Below the pieces are notes generated by a model. It did not search any database, was not told the origin of the DNA, and worked only from the letters and a program-made list of their open reading frames with translations. A stretch of 64,000 nucleotides of DNA from Phlebotomus papatasi (taxonomy: Eukaryota; Arthropoda; Insecta; Diptera; Psychodidae). Below, piece after piece: positions 34,430 to 45,757 of the stretch; within the stretch, counting starts at the first letter, position 1, and each line of letters opens with the position of its first letter. Both the position numbers and the translations under genes were made by a program. The stretch is from NCBI RefSeq assembly GCF_024763615.1, contig NC_077224.1, positions 72,178,712 through 72,242,711 of the forward strand, written 5' to 3'.

Positions 34430-34500
34430 ACTAATTAGGGTACTCGCTCCTTGATGCAATTGTCCTGAGTTCGAAGTTCGAATCCGCTTTGGTTTGCTAG
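34430..34500 (+). repeat. tRNA-like (SINE) fragment with a strong box B
   Basis: GAAGTTCGAATCCGC at 34473-34487 matches the RNA polymerase III B box very well. A weaker A-box-like stretch lies about 40 bases upstream. It does not fold as a complete tRNA by eye, so a SINE fragment is likelier than a tRNA gene. Confidence 0.45.
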
Positions 34501-35397
34501 AAATTTTTCTAGCATTAAAGGTGTTCAAATTGAATCCAATGAGCTAAACTGCATTTGAATCAATAGAATATAAGATTAAAAATACGATCCCTGCTTAATA
34601 AAAAAATCTAGACTAGAAATCTTGCTTACGGAAAGGCCAAGATACTCTATGGGATTTTGTGTTGACATAATTATTATTACGGGGAAAGAAAAATTGGAAA
34701 ATCTTAAAGTTCATTATTTGAGAATCTTATAGAAAGACCATCCTCAAAAAACATTTTAGACACCTTGACACTTTAAATTTTAATTGATATTTAAATCATC
34801 ATAAAGCGTGTCGCAGCGTAGCTATTAATTATACCTAGTAACTTATAAAATAAAAATTATCATCAAATAGTAGTATGCAAAACGGATTGAAAAAGATAAG
34901 TTCAAATATTTCAATAGGTCTTAATAAATTAGAATAAATCTGTAATTTTGAATTTAAAAAAGGTCTTCCTGGTAATAAAAATACAAAGAGGAGATTAAAA
35001 AAATCATCAAGCATAGAATCCGACCGGGTTCTCCAAGCTGAATATACATTGTTCTCCAAAAATATGTATAATTAATTAATTTCTGTTTGCAGGTAAATCA
35101 TTTCATATAAAACGGTTTGAATATATTATTATATTATGGGTAGAATACTCAGAATGAAAACATTTTCTTATCTTATCATTTACGCCATACTACGCTATCG
35201 TCTGTTATTCAATGTTGATATTAATACGAAAACATTCAAAAAAATCAAGAAAGGAAGAAACGGTTTCTAAATTTTATTGCTTCAACTCATAGGCAGATCA
35301 GTATTGGAGGAAATGAAGCATCTCTGAAATAGGGCTTCTTCCTCTATTCTTTTTTAAAAGGAACTGAGATCTATCATATTTGTTATTTAAATCTTTT
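34501..35397. other. Intron DNA, nothing resolved
   Basis: AT-rich, no exon, no clear inverted repeat. Confidence 0.45.
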
Positions 35398-35506
35398 TGG
35401 TCAGTAAAAAATCAAATTCGGTCAGTAAAAAATAAAATATGGTCAGTAAAAAATTAAATTTGGTCGGTAAAAGACCAAATTTTATTTTTTACTGACCGGA
35501 AAGTCG
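35398..35506. repeat. Short tandem array of a GGTCAGTAAAAAAT unit
   Basis: Three to four direct copies of about 22 bp (GGTCAGTAAAAAATCAAATT and variants) are followed by an inverted copy (AATTTTATTTTTTACTGACC), forming a long hairpin. Confidence 0.7.
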
Positions 35507-35630
35507 CAGCCAAATTATTTGAGTTTACGGTTTCCATTGAAAAAAAAAGAAGAAAAAAGTCGTATTTGAGAGGTGCCCTACTTCCACCTACAAACCACAA
35601 GTTTTTGCTTTTTTTTTGAAATTTATTACA

Positions 35631-35690
35631 AGAGTAGAGACCAAACAGGTTAGGATATCGACTTTCGGTCTTTGATACCCCCCCTTCTTT
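35631..35690 (+). repeat. Dispersed poly-C repeat, copy 2
   Basis: AGTAGAGACCAAACAGG, GATATCGACTTTCGG, TTGATA, then seven Cs. Same word order as the copies at 37966-38037 and 41795-41870. Confidence 0.5.
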
Positions 35691-37190
35691 TAAATATATT
35701 ATCGATATTAGTCGGAACAAGAACACTTAAGTGAATAACCCCTTGGAAAAATGTCCAAGTGGAAAAATGGAGATGAAATAAAAAAAATATCAATTATATA
35801 TGACTTTCTTGTGAGAACTTCAACCCATCTCTGAGATAATCGAATAAGATGGGACAGTGAAAAATGGGACACAATTGAAAAGTGCTTGATTGATGTTCAC
35901 ATTTGCTGCTTAGGCAATAGGAAAGTTACCCAGAAACTTTGCAATAGGGCTCTCTCTTCGAGATGGCAACTTTTGCAACAACAGACAAAAATTGCTATAC
36001 GCCAAAACCGAAACCCAAAACGCCTGTTAATTGCTTGAAAAAGCCTCTTTCTCTGTGCCATTGAATGGATACTTGGATAAAATGAATAGAGTCCCGAGTA
36101 TGCTTGATTGAGATATTGTATCACTAATTGTCGCTCTTTTTTTGTTGGTACTCCCGAAAAAAATTTTTTTTCCATATGGTAGTTACTCCACTACCAGGAA
36201 AAATTTCAGAGAACTTTTTCCTTTTTGTGGGAAAATAGACTTCCTTTTCATCACTCTTAATTCCAGCTCAATTGATTCCCAGACTAAAAGGAGCTCGTGT
36301 GTCAAGCCATGAGTTCTCATCAGCATTATTGTACAACCACTTGAAGTGAAATCCACCCCCTATTCGACACAGTATTCATTTCCCGTTCCACAATGGCAAA
36401 ATGAGAGGGAAATTCGCAGGCTTGGGGACACTTTTTCCAACCCCGCAAATGGAGAAGACACTCATTCCAAGCCCTGATTCATTTTCATGATGTGCTTAAG
36501 TGGTTTTTTTCCAACCCCTCATGCCCAAAGTTTTGCGCGGGAAAAAAAGCAAAAGACTCCCTGGAACCCTCTCTTATGTCAGAGGAAGCAACTCCCGAGG
36601 AGATAAATCTCAAACACATTATCTACTTTTTGTCAACCTGTTTCATCGTATTCGTGCGGAAGTTCATGAATCTTTGTCGACCTCCACCCCCTTGGAGATG
36701 ATACTCTGGGGGGAATGTGTGTCGAATGAATGAATGTTGATGATGGTCGTCTTTTGGTATGTGGAGTACATTTATTATTGTTGTCGTTCATGTTGGAAAA
36801 TCAAGTGACTTTTTCTCTATAAGAACATCAACCACTCAAACAAATTTTCACCAATCTTCTGCTTCAACTCATTTTGCATAATATTTGCAGTTTTACATTC
36901 TATCTTTTCAGTTGCTCAAATGAAAGTAATACGTTCGGGTTAAGAAAATAAAAAATAAATAAATAAATTTTCAAATGAAATTTTAAAAGGGATGAGGATA
37001 AAAATTGCAAGGATATCTTTACAGATAGAGTGTGATGATCCAAAAGGGTTATGTGAATAGCTTGCTAATGGCATAAAATGTCGTTGACGTTCGAAAAATT
37101 TAAACTCAATTTCGATTTTCAAACAAAATTTTCTCACAAGGTTGAGAAAATTTATAAAATATCACAATAATAAATTGTGAAACGAGTAGG
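35691..37190. other. Intron DNA, mostly single-copy in appearance
   Basis: No exon supported. A block at about 36230-36770 is GC-richer, with overlapping short open frames lacking any domain. Confidence 0.4.
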
Positions 37191-37411
37191 TATGGGAAAA
37201 GCACGCTACCTTCGGACGACTCAAGGTTCGCACAATTCAATTTTTCTCTATGTTCCTTATGGATTTCATCCATAACTCTTTTCTGAAAATTTTAGGCATT
37301 GGACTAGCTATTAAAATGTAATATTATAATGAGCCAAATTCATTTATAACACAGTGAAAAAAATGGCTTGTGCGAGGCATAAATCGTCCGAAGGTATCGC
37401 GATTTCCCCTA
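37191..37411. mobile_element. TAGGGGAAA MITE, subfamily B, copy 2, with a one-ended third copy
   Basis: TATGGGAAAAGCACGCTACC at the left and TATCGCGATTTCCCCTA at the right, matching 29564-29786. Directly after it (37411 to about 37570) a partial third copy starts GAGAAAGTGCGAACCTTCGG and lacks its right end. Confidence 0.8.
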
Positions 37412-37626
37412 TGGAGAAAGTGCGAACCTTCGGACAACTCAAGCTTCGAACAATTTTTTTTTGCAATATGTTTTTTTTATGAATTTGACGCATTATAATA
37501 CAATATCTTAATAGCTAGTACAATGCCTCAGATTTCCAGAAAAGATCTAGGGGTCAAATTAATTAAGAACTTATAAAAAAAAAAGAAATTTAGAATTTGT
37601 AATTCGAAAGAAAAACGACGGTTAGG

Positions 37627-37792
37627 TACTCTGAAAAAAATGTTTTGTTAAATTAACAAGACAAGTTTGTAAAAAGGATGTTCTTTCATACAGAATATGA
37701 AAAAGTTTTGTCAAATTGGTAAATAACATCCTATTGACAAAATTGCAACAAAATCCGTTTGTTCGTTTAACAAGACATTTTTTTCAGAGTAG
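37627..37792. mobile_element. MITE with TACTCTGAAAAAAATG ends, 166 bp
   Basis: TACTCTGAAAAAAATGTTTT at the left and ACATTTTTTTCAGAGTA at the right. Inner words TTGTTAAATTAACAAGAC and CGTTTAACAAGAC also pair. Confidence 0.75.
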
Positions 37793-37965
37793 GTTACTTT
37801 TAACACCTGTAACATGAGAACCACTTACCACGAAGATCTCAAAATTTTAAAATAGACGTAATTCCAAATCACGCCATCTTACCCAAAGTCAAAAAGACAT
37901 GTCTCTGACTAACTAGGTGAAGGGTGTAAGGAGAATAAAAAAAATGTATAATTTGTTTTGTTTTA

Positions 37966-38037
37966 TTTTGGGGGGGGGGAGTTATTGAAGAGCAAGAGTC
38001 GTTATCTCTACCGCTTGGCCTCTAGTTTGGTAACAAG
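37966..38037 (-). repeat. Dispersed poly-C repeat, copy 3
   Basis: On the minus strand it reads ACCAAACTAGAGGCCAAGCG, GTAGAGATAACGACTC, TTCAATAACT and then at least ten Cs. Confidence 0.5.
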
Positions 38038-38039
38038 CC

Positions 38040-38395
38040 TACACAGTAAAAATTTTTGGCTGCTTTACCGTGATTTTCATTGTAAATTTTACATTAAACA
38101 TGTAATCGTGTGTACTAATACACATTTGTGTAATTTGTACACATTTTGTCTGAAAATTGTGTAATTTGTACACTTTTATTTGAAAACTGTGTAATTTTAC
38201 ACGAAATATGTAAGAAATTATACAAAACTGTGTAACCATTCCCAGTTGATTACACGGTTTACAATTACATAAAATTTAAATTACACATTTTCAGATTACA
38301 CGTTTTGTTGAAATACATAATTAGTGTAACTTTACAAGAATAATCGTGGTAAAAAAGCAAATCAACGATTATCCTTATAATTTTTTTACTGCGTA
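38040..38395. mobile_element. MITE with TACACAGTAAAAA ends, 356 bp
   Basis: TACACAGTAAAAATTTTTGG at the left and TTTTTTTACTGCGTA at the right. Inside are several copies of TGTGTAATTTGTACAC-like words in both orientations, so the interior is itself tandem and palindromic. Confidence 0.7.
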
Positions 38396-38580
38396 CGAAT
38401 AAATAAAAATAAGTTCTAAACAAAAAAGTAAATAAATTCTATTAATTTTTCAATAATAATATAATTATTCATTAACATTATTATTATAGTGTAATGTTTA
38501 TTAAAAACTCGCATTCAAAAAATCACATTGGACGATTGGACTAAGACTCTAAAAATTTGAAACCAAATTGGAAGCAAATA

Positions 38581-39815
38581 TTACCCGGCTAACACATTAA
38601 GTACTTATTAAGTACTTATTCAGTTCTTAAGTCAATGACTTAATTTTAAGGAGTTATAGAATATTCAACTACTTAAAAAATATATGAAAATGAGACAAAA
38701 GTCAGCGCTTTGTGGCGAATAGCGGAACTAATATGGCATGACTCAGTCTTAACACTAAAACTACTTTATTAAAGTCTTTGTAAATGTCCTTAATTAAGTA
38801 TTTTTGTATTACGGACATGAAAAGTATGTTCACTAAGAGTGCTTAATTAAGGACTTTTCACTAAGCACTTTTTAAATAGTTACCAAATAATTTAAAATTT
38901 CTCGTGTTCTTTATTTTTCACAAAAAAACACGTTGCTACCACTTCAGATATTTTATCCAGACACGCATTTTTTTCGCTCGGAAGAAGTATTTCATATGCA
39001 TCTGAAACAAAAATTAATCGTACGGAAACAAAAAATATAATCGAATATAGGATAGACTGGAAATTTACGTTTCAGTATCGAGAGTCGAGGGAACGAAAGG
39101 AAATATTCAATAGATTTTGGAATACTTGTGTGAAATAACATTTCCGGATTACATGTTATTGGGACTTAAGAGAGCCTTGAGTTATACTTACCAAATAAAA
39201 ATAGAAACAAGAATATTACACAATAGTTTATTTGGTTTATTTACTTCACTGAACTTCACTTTTTATAAATTTATCACTAAAAGAGAGACAGCTTCGTGAA
39301 AGCATTTCACGAACTTTAATAATATTTTGTGGTTATGTTTTTCTAAAACGTCAGATTGTTCTATCTCTTCTTATCCAATGGTTAACATGTGCCCATCGCG
39401 TTCTTTATTCCAGTTACCCATATTTGGCCACCAGACTTAATAAGTACTTATTAAGGACTTATTTTATGCACTTGGACAAAGCTCCTCCTTAAAAGCACAC
39501 TGAGAAAAAAAGAGGGTGCGATTAACTTTTTTTCCTCATAACTTTAACACTTTTTAGGTGTAAAAATATATTAACCTTTTTAATGTTAATTTTACATCTT
39601 TTTTTATGGGTAAAATTAACATGAAAAAGGGTAACTTTAACCCCCAATACACCTAAAAAGGGTATTATTTACACCGATTTTGGATCAATACTGCAGGGTA
39701 AAATTAACATTTTCGGAATGTTATTTTGACTTTTTCGGATTTCTCTCAGTGCATTGACAATGCTTTTAATTATAGCATTGCACTAGTAACAGCTTACCTT
39801 GTGTTAGCCGGGTAA
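38581..39815. mobile_element. DNA transposon with perfect 15-bp ends, about 1.2 kb
   Basis: TTACCCGGCTAACAC at the left is exactly mirrored by GTGTTAGCCGGGTAA at the right. TTAAGTACTTATTAAG-type words recur inside both ends (38600-38630 and 39435-39465). No transposase. The CACTGAGA element at 39498-39751 is inserted in it, and another copy begins 15 bases after its right end. Confidence 0.75.
39498..39751 (+). mobile_element. CACTGAGA MITE (family E), copy 1
   Basis: CACTGAGAAAAAAAGAGGG at the left and GGATTTCTCTCAGTG at the right. Internal words such as GGTAAAATTAACAT and TTTACACCGATTT are shared with copies at 39831-40084 and 57388-57836. Confidence 0.8.
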
Positions 39816-39830
39816 TTACAAATTATCGTA

Positions 39831-40084
39831 CACTGAGAGAAATCCGAAAAAGTTAACATAACGTTCCGGAAATGTTAATTTTACCCTGCAGTATTGATCC
39901 GAAATCGGTGTAAATATTACCCTTTTTAGGTGTATCGGGGGTTAAAGTTACCTTTTTTCATGTTAATTTTACTCTTAAAAAGGTGTAGAAATTACATTAA
40001 AAAATGTTGATATATTTTTACACCTAAAAAGTGTTAACGTTATGAGGAAGAAAAGTTAATCGCACCCTCATTTTTTTCCCAGTG
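39831..40084 (-). mobile_element. CACTGAGA MITE (family E), copy 2, inverse orientation
   Basis: CACTGAGAGAAATCCG at the left and TTTTTTTCCCAGTG at the right, flanked by TA on both sides. It is the same element as 39498-39751 turned round. Confidence 0.8.
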
Positions 40085-41614
40085 TAGTTTTTGTCAGATG
40101 ATGCATAATATGGAATTATGGTTTTGAATATCATTTAGTTTACACCAAAAATATCCACAATATATAGAAATTATTAGTTCGGATAATTAAAAGAAAAGTT
40201 AAGTAATTTTATAGAAAAAAGACTTTTTCCCTTCAAATATAGAAATATCATTTTAATTTAATTTACAATTATAATTTTTGAATGCATTTGAATTAAAAAA
40301 AAAGTTTTTGACAGGCTGAAACTGATTGATCTTTTATGGAACTTAATTCCTGAAAAATATGGATAAATATTAGGAAAATTGATGGGCTCATACGACGATA
40401 AGCGATGGAAAAAATGATTAATACAGAAAGAGAAAATCTTGGAGAATGATATAGGGTATTTGCTGATGAAATCTATGAATTCTTTAACAGCTCTGTCCTC
40501 AAATATTCTGCACTATAAAATCATGCAAAATGGAATATTGGGCGTTCTCCTCATCATCATCAACATGTTGTATGTTACCAGTAGCATTGACACATAAATG
40601 CAAAATACACCAGAGAGACCAAGAAAGATAAGACCTCGCTGTGGAAATGAGAAAAAGGCAGGAGGAGAGCTTTTGCGAGGGCAGACGAGGCAAAAAAAAA
40701 TGAGATGGTGTTTTGGAAAAGTTGGTGAGAGGAGATATGAAAATGATTCCTCGCGCCCTCGTATAGAGAAAATGATTTATAGCAATGATGAGCTTTTTGT
40801 GCTATGGGGACGAAGTACACCCACTCATGAACCCCATCCGGACTCCGGGACGAGCTTTTGGGAGTGCTAGGAGCTGGGAGAGCTTCCAAATGCGAAACGG
40901 AAGATGTGATACAAATGTGCGCTCTCGAGATAGTGCCTTTTGGTTCGTCTTTTGTGATACCGAAGAGACATCATCGGGGGTTTTGAAGTAGTTAGTCATA
41001 GAAAATGATAATGTGGTGCAAAATTTGCAACGAAAAGGGGAGATTGCCATCTTGAGAAATTTCCATGGCTTCCGGCATGAGGTGGCAAAAGTATCATTTT
41101 AACACATAATTCTGGTCCATGGAAAAACGACATTTTTTTTTTGTAAATGTTGCGGCATCAGGAAAAAAATTCAGGAGGTTAATTAATTTGTCCTGTCTCA
41201 CTCAACAAATGAAAATATTAATTTTCTCGTGACAAATGGAAAATACCACAGGTTCAAAATGAATGTCCAATATGGAAAACAAAGAGTAGCAAATCTCTCA
41301 ATTGAATGGCACATTGTTGACATGGATTAATTTGAAATAAATTTCTATTCTTAGTTTTTAACACAATAGGTATTCAATTGTGATCATTTAATTTGTCAGA
41401 GCAAAATCTTTCAAATTTCAATCAAAATGAGGCGAAATACGAGGAAAATCCTGGTGGATTTTAATTATGAACTCAATCAGACGAGAAATTAGTATGTCTC
41501 ATGCAACTAAATTTTATTCGGAAGTAATTTTAAAATATGAAAATTCTATCTTCAGTATTTATAAAACTAATATGGCGTCTGAATAGACTAATGAGTATTT
41601 ACTGTTCGAACTCT
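40085..41614. other. Intron DNA with a GC-richer single-copy block
   Basis: About 40590-41060 is clearly richer in GC and has open frames on both strands (up to 104 codons) without recognisable domains or splice-bounded structure. It could be a conserved intronic regulatory block. The rest is AT-rich and featureless. Confidence 0.4.
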
Positions 41615-41755
41615 ATGGCCTCTACACACTAGTAGAAATTTCTTTAAAAAATGCCTTTTTAAAGAAAATTTCCCCTAACCTTGTAGGTAGAAACGTCAGA
41701 TTTTTTTTTTTAAAAGGCAATTTTTTTACGAAAATTGCTTCTAGTGTGTAGACAC
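41615..41755. mobile_element. Family D MITE, copy 2
   Basis: TGGCCTCTACACACTAGTAG at the left and TTCTAGTGTGTAGACACC at the right, matching 29941-30077 over its whole length with small differences. Confidence 0.8.
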
Positions 41756-41794
41756 CGAGGGAGCAGTTATAATAATCGACTTTTTTTTTAGCTT

Positions 41795-41870
41795 GTGACA
41801 CAGCTAGAAATACGGTAAGAGATATCAGCTTTCAGTTCTCGACAACCCCCCCCCCCCCCCATAAGTCAGT
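41795..41870 (+). repeat. Dispersed poly-C repeat, copy 4, with a 15-base C run
   Basis: GACACAGCTAGAAATACGG, AGAGATATCAGCTTTCAG, TCGACAA, about fifteen Cs, then ATAAG. Confidence 0.5.
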
Positions 41871-42094
41871 ATTATCCAGGACAGTATTTTTTTCTTCCAC
41901 CCACCCTCGTCTTTCCCTCAATGAAAACTATGTTTTTTTTTTAGTTTATTTCGAAAATGGCTCGTAGTTTTTTTCATTTTCGAATATGTTTTGGAAGTAC
42001 AGGTATTCGTTTTTAGACACCTATATTCGGAAAATATATCGATATCGAAGTTTCAATAGCAAATATTCAACCACTTTTAAGAGCCTAGTCTCCA

Positions 42095-42333
42095 CGGTGG
42101 CAACCAAAATCCCGAAAGCCAAAATTCCGAACGCCAAAATCCAGAAAGCCAAAATCCTGAAAGGGATGCAATTACATGAGAGAAAATGTTTAGAATAATT
42201 TTCCAAGACACAGAAAATTTCCCTTTGCCTCCAGAAAGCGCGGGTGCAATCCTGAGAGTAGCTATGACACTTTTAAAAATTCGGGATTTTGGCCCATTCG
42301 GGATTTTGGCTTTCGGGATTTTGACCGGGACCC
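42095..42333. mobile_element. Element with terminal arrays of a 15-bp unit, copy 2
   Basis: Inverse of the 33677-33991 copy and shorter in its arrays. It begins CGGTGGCAACCAAAATCCCG and ends GGGATTTTGACCGGGACCC. The shared middle includes ATTTTCCAAGACACAGAAAA. Confidence 0.7.
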
Positions 42334-42423
42334 TAGTTTCCAACCGATTTCCTTAAAGTCAGATTTTTTTTTTTAAGATTTTGAAATTTTTGGTAGATTA
42401 CTGATGGCAGCTATAGCATAAGA

Positions 42424-42837
42424 AAGTCAAGGACATGGAGTCCCTCCGGGTGAGTTAGGGCGTGCAATACTTTTAGGACAGGAAAACACAAAATTCTTTG
42501 CCAAAGCTTTTGACTCTTCAATGCGCCTTTCTCGAAGTTCTGTCCACACTGTCTGTCCGCTATTCCAAATGAGGATTTACTGGGAAAATTGGGAGTTCGT
42601 TGCGGGTGCTCCTTCTTGGAAATTGATCTGAGGTCAACTCATCTGAGTAGTAATCCTCATTTGGAGTAGTGGTTAGACAGTGTGGACGAAATTTCAGAGA
42701 CAGATCACAGATTTAACCACTACTGGGGAAGGCACGTTGAAGCGTCGAAAGCTTTGGCAAAGTTGTTTTCCTGTCCTGAAAGGATTGCACCCCCTGACGC
42801 ACCCAGAGGGAGTCCATCTACTTGACTTTCTTATGAT
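42424..42837. mobile_element. Foldback element with arms of nearly 200 bp
   Basis: Left AAAGTCAAGGACATGGAGTC and right GAGTCCATCTACTTGACTTT pair, and pairing continues almost to the centre (GTCCACACTGTCTG against CAGACAGTGTGGAC; AATGAGGATT against AATCCTCATT). Non-coding. Confidence 0.75.
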
Positions 42838-43345
42838 ATTGAAATTTCCAATCCGACTGCATTGGATTTTAATCCGGATCCGGATTGAGCTGATACCGTA
42901 GGTACACAATCTCGCCACTCCCAGCTGAACGAAAGACAGCTATTATCTTTGTCAAAAATTCGGGATTGGACTAGAACCGAGTGTTGTTCATCATCCTTTA
43001 AGAAGTGCTGATGTCGTTGTCCCTTTCCTGGTTTAGAACCCGCCTTGTCGAGCTTTGTGAACACAGCTATTATTTTCATTGGCAATGGATCTGCAGTACT
43101 GGGGCAGAGGAAATTGCACTCTCTCAGGAAATAGGGAAACAATTACTAGCCAATAAAGAGCCTACCATCAAGAACTTCACTATTTACGCTATAAGATGTC
43201 CCGTCTGGACCCTAACTGACGTCGTCTCATCGTATTTGACTCTGTCTCATCGTCAGAAAATTGGTCAACTAGGGGAAAGTAGGTATGGTTCGAACACAGT
43301 GAACCTTCAAATGATGCAAGTTTTCTCTTTGTTTATTAAGAACTA
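42838..43345. other. Intron DNA, nothing clear
   Basis: Single-copy in appearance. A lone TAGGGGAAAGTAGGTATGGT at 43270-43289 resembles the end of the TAGGGGAAA family. Confidence 0.4.
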
Positions 43346-44197
43346 GGGTAAATAAAGCTAATTCAAAACCTGCTTCAAATGGAAATTTTTCGCTACTACA
43401 AATGGAAACGTCATTGTTTTCATGATAAATACATTACTAACTTACTATATTTATATATTTTCTATACCACAGTTTCATTATTTAGTTAATTTTGCTCCAA
43501 ATAAAGCGAAAACCCATTCACATTCACATATTTTAATTTGTTAATTTCTCAGAAAAATTAAAAGTGTACCTTTTTACCATCGTATTCGATCGACCATGTT
43601 TTCCAATGAAAAACACAATAAAGTGACTGTTGTTTATTCGTTTCGTTTAACATTTATGTCATATTTCTGGCTAATTTTGGTTAAATTAAGTGCTAATCTT
43701 TATTTTTAATGGTACTTTAAGTTTTCAAATGAAATAATTACCTATTTCGTGAACAAAAAGGGTTTTTCTGAAGTGGATGCAAATGTTAGGAAACCCCGGA
43801 AATATGTTTTTTTTAAGAATTTTTTTTATTGCTTTAGATGGGAAAGGAGAAAAGACTAGGAATAAGAACAAATCCTGCACTCAAGAGCAACTCAACAAGG
43901 TTTTGGAAGCTTTTCGTCGCGGTTTCACTTACGCACTGTTTGTCTCCAATTAAAAATTTCTCTTGTCTCCATTTGGATTAATATGTTTCAAATAGAAGTA
44001 TTTTACGCTCACGTAATTTTCTTGTATTTAAGGAGTTTTCAAATTATATCTAAAGAATTTTCACTAAACAGTAACATTATAGAAGAGTCAAGGAGCAAGT
44101 TTATGTAATTTTCTTCATGAAAAAATTAACTTTATATGTTGACTCTTCTGTCAAAGTTGAAGCGTCTGGAAATGGTTTTGAATTAGGACATTTACCC
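43346..44197 (+). mobile_element. 850-bp TA-flanked element carrying a pogo DNA-binding fragment, copy 1
   Basis: GGGTAAATAAAGCTAATTCA at the left and TGAATTAGGACATTTACCC-type sequence at the right are inverted ends, with TA at 43344-43345 and 44198-44199. At about 43847-43945 one frame reads TRNKNKSCTQEQLNKVLEAF, the start of a psq-type helix-turn-helix as in pogo transposases, then stops. The element is thus probably a deletion derivative of a pogo-like transposon. Copy 2 is at 54696-55546, inverted. Confidence 0.8.
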
Positions 44198-45078
44198 TAG
44201 TTCATCATTTCTTAGCCACAAGAAAGATAATTATTAACCTTATCAAACGAGATAAGAAATGGTAAACAAATTTATTGCCAACAAAGAGAAAATGCGCGTG
44301 GTTTAAAGGTTAACTGTGTGCGAATCATGCCTACATTCCTCTACCTATAGATTGAGAAGCTCACCGTCGCGTCGCGTCGTCGGCGAATTAAGAGATCCGA
44401 TGCTCTTTGACATAAAAGGAATTGGCGCCGTTTGAACAGTGAGGCTTGATGGTGCTCAGATGGGATATTTAAAGACTCACCATTACAAACTTATTCCTTA
44501 GTCCAACATTTAATTCAATCAATTGTTGAATTTCAAGAGAAACTTAAGCCTTATAATTGTCTTTAGCCCAAGGCCAGGTCTCTCCATTCACTCTTCATAC
44601 ATACCTCGATAACCTCAATAGTGGTATTATTCCAATGAAAAATGAACATGTTTTTCCCATTTCACTGTCTTCAATTTTTCAGGCTACTCACCCACATAAA
44701 ACCACATCTAACGCATGATTTTCAGAATTTAGTCTTTTAGACTCATAACTATTTCAAGAAATACACCTTTGATTAGACCCCTTCTCTCACGTGCATAGCA
44801 AATATATAGAAAACACTTAAATGAGCACTTTATGCTATTCATTATCGCAAAAGCTAAAGTATGTCTCAAAATTTACAAATGTTTCAGAACTCCTCTTCAT
44901 CTGCAGAAAATTAATTGATTTTTCGAGAGAAAACTTCTTGACACCAACTGGTGCAATGTTTGTAATTTCAAAATGATTTAATTTTGAAAGTATTTCAAAA
45001 TTTGGGGAAATTGTCATAATTTCGTGACAATTTTAGTTGGAAATGATTGTTTCTCACAATTATTTACTTTTGTTACAG
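44198..45078. other. 3' part of CARP intron 1, nothing resolved
   Basis: No exon or element identified; ends at the acceptor TTGTTACAG before exon B. Confidence 0.5.
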
Positions 45079-45270
45079 GTATCTGGAACACTGCACAACA
45101 CAGGTCAATCACTTGTATTTCGTGTGGACAAGGACACGAAACAGTATGTAAATATTTCCGGAGGACCTCTGGCGTATCGTTATCAATTTGAGGAGATTTA
45201 CATCCATTATGGCACGGAGAACAGTCAAGGATCTGAGCATCACATCCATGGATACAGTTTTCCAGGAGAG
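45079..45270 (+). CDS. Carbonic anhydrase-related protein, exon B
   Basis: Exactly 64 codons between TTACAG and GTGAGT, both junctions in phase 0. It reads VSGTLHNTG, VNISGGPLAYRYQFEEIY, IHYGTENSQGSEH and YSFPGE. Aligned to catalytic carbonic anhydrases, the first zinc histidine (His94 of CA II) is Tyr (EEIYIHYG) and the second (His96) is kept. Loss of zinc ligands is the defining feature of CARP proteins. The exon is flanked by a 12.2-kb and a 16.0-kb intron. Confidence 0.96.
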
Positions 45271-45622
45271 GTGAGTTTTCTTCTCATATTTACTTTGTGA
45301 TACTTGATAACCCCATTACCATTGTTGATGATAGATACACTTTGAGAAAAGATTGCGTTTAATTCATTTTATCACATTTTAAAGCTAAAACTTTGACAGC
45401 GCTATGAAGTGTTCAAATTCTATTTTATTCTTCAAAGTGAAGTTGTTAGCCATTATTTCGATATTTTACAAGTGCATTAAAAATACTAATCAACCAAATT
45501 CTTTGATTTTGCAATTCTAAAGTGTCAAAACATTAAAAAATATATCATACTACTAATTTTAATAGGGATGACATATAATAGAGCATTGTCACTAAATGCT
45601 TCCTCGCTTGGTTCCTCTACCT
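45271..45622. other. Start of CARP intron 2 (16 kb)
   Basis: AT-rich, nothing resolved. Confidence 0.5.
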
Positions 45623-45757
45623 AATGCCCTAGACACACTTACGACTTAAGCCGAGAGACGACTTAGTGGAAAATGATGGAAATGAAGTTCAACCATTATT
45701 TCGAATATACAATGCTAAGCCGTCTCTCGGCTAATCCTCAGGTCTGTCAAAGCCCTT
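45623..45757. mobile_element. Family C MITE, uninterrupted copy
   Basis: CCCTAGACACACTTACGACT and AAGCCGAGAGACG at the left; GCCGTCTCTCGGCTAA and GGTCTGTCAAAGCCC at the right. It shows the site as it was before the family D insertion seen at 29941-30077. Confidence 0.8.

Noticed and set aside
34430..34500. Functional tRNA gene
   Set aside because: The B box is strong, but no complete acceptor and anticodon stems can be formed by eye.
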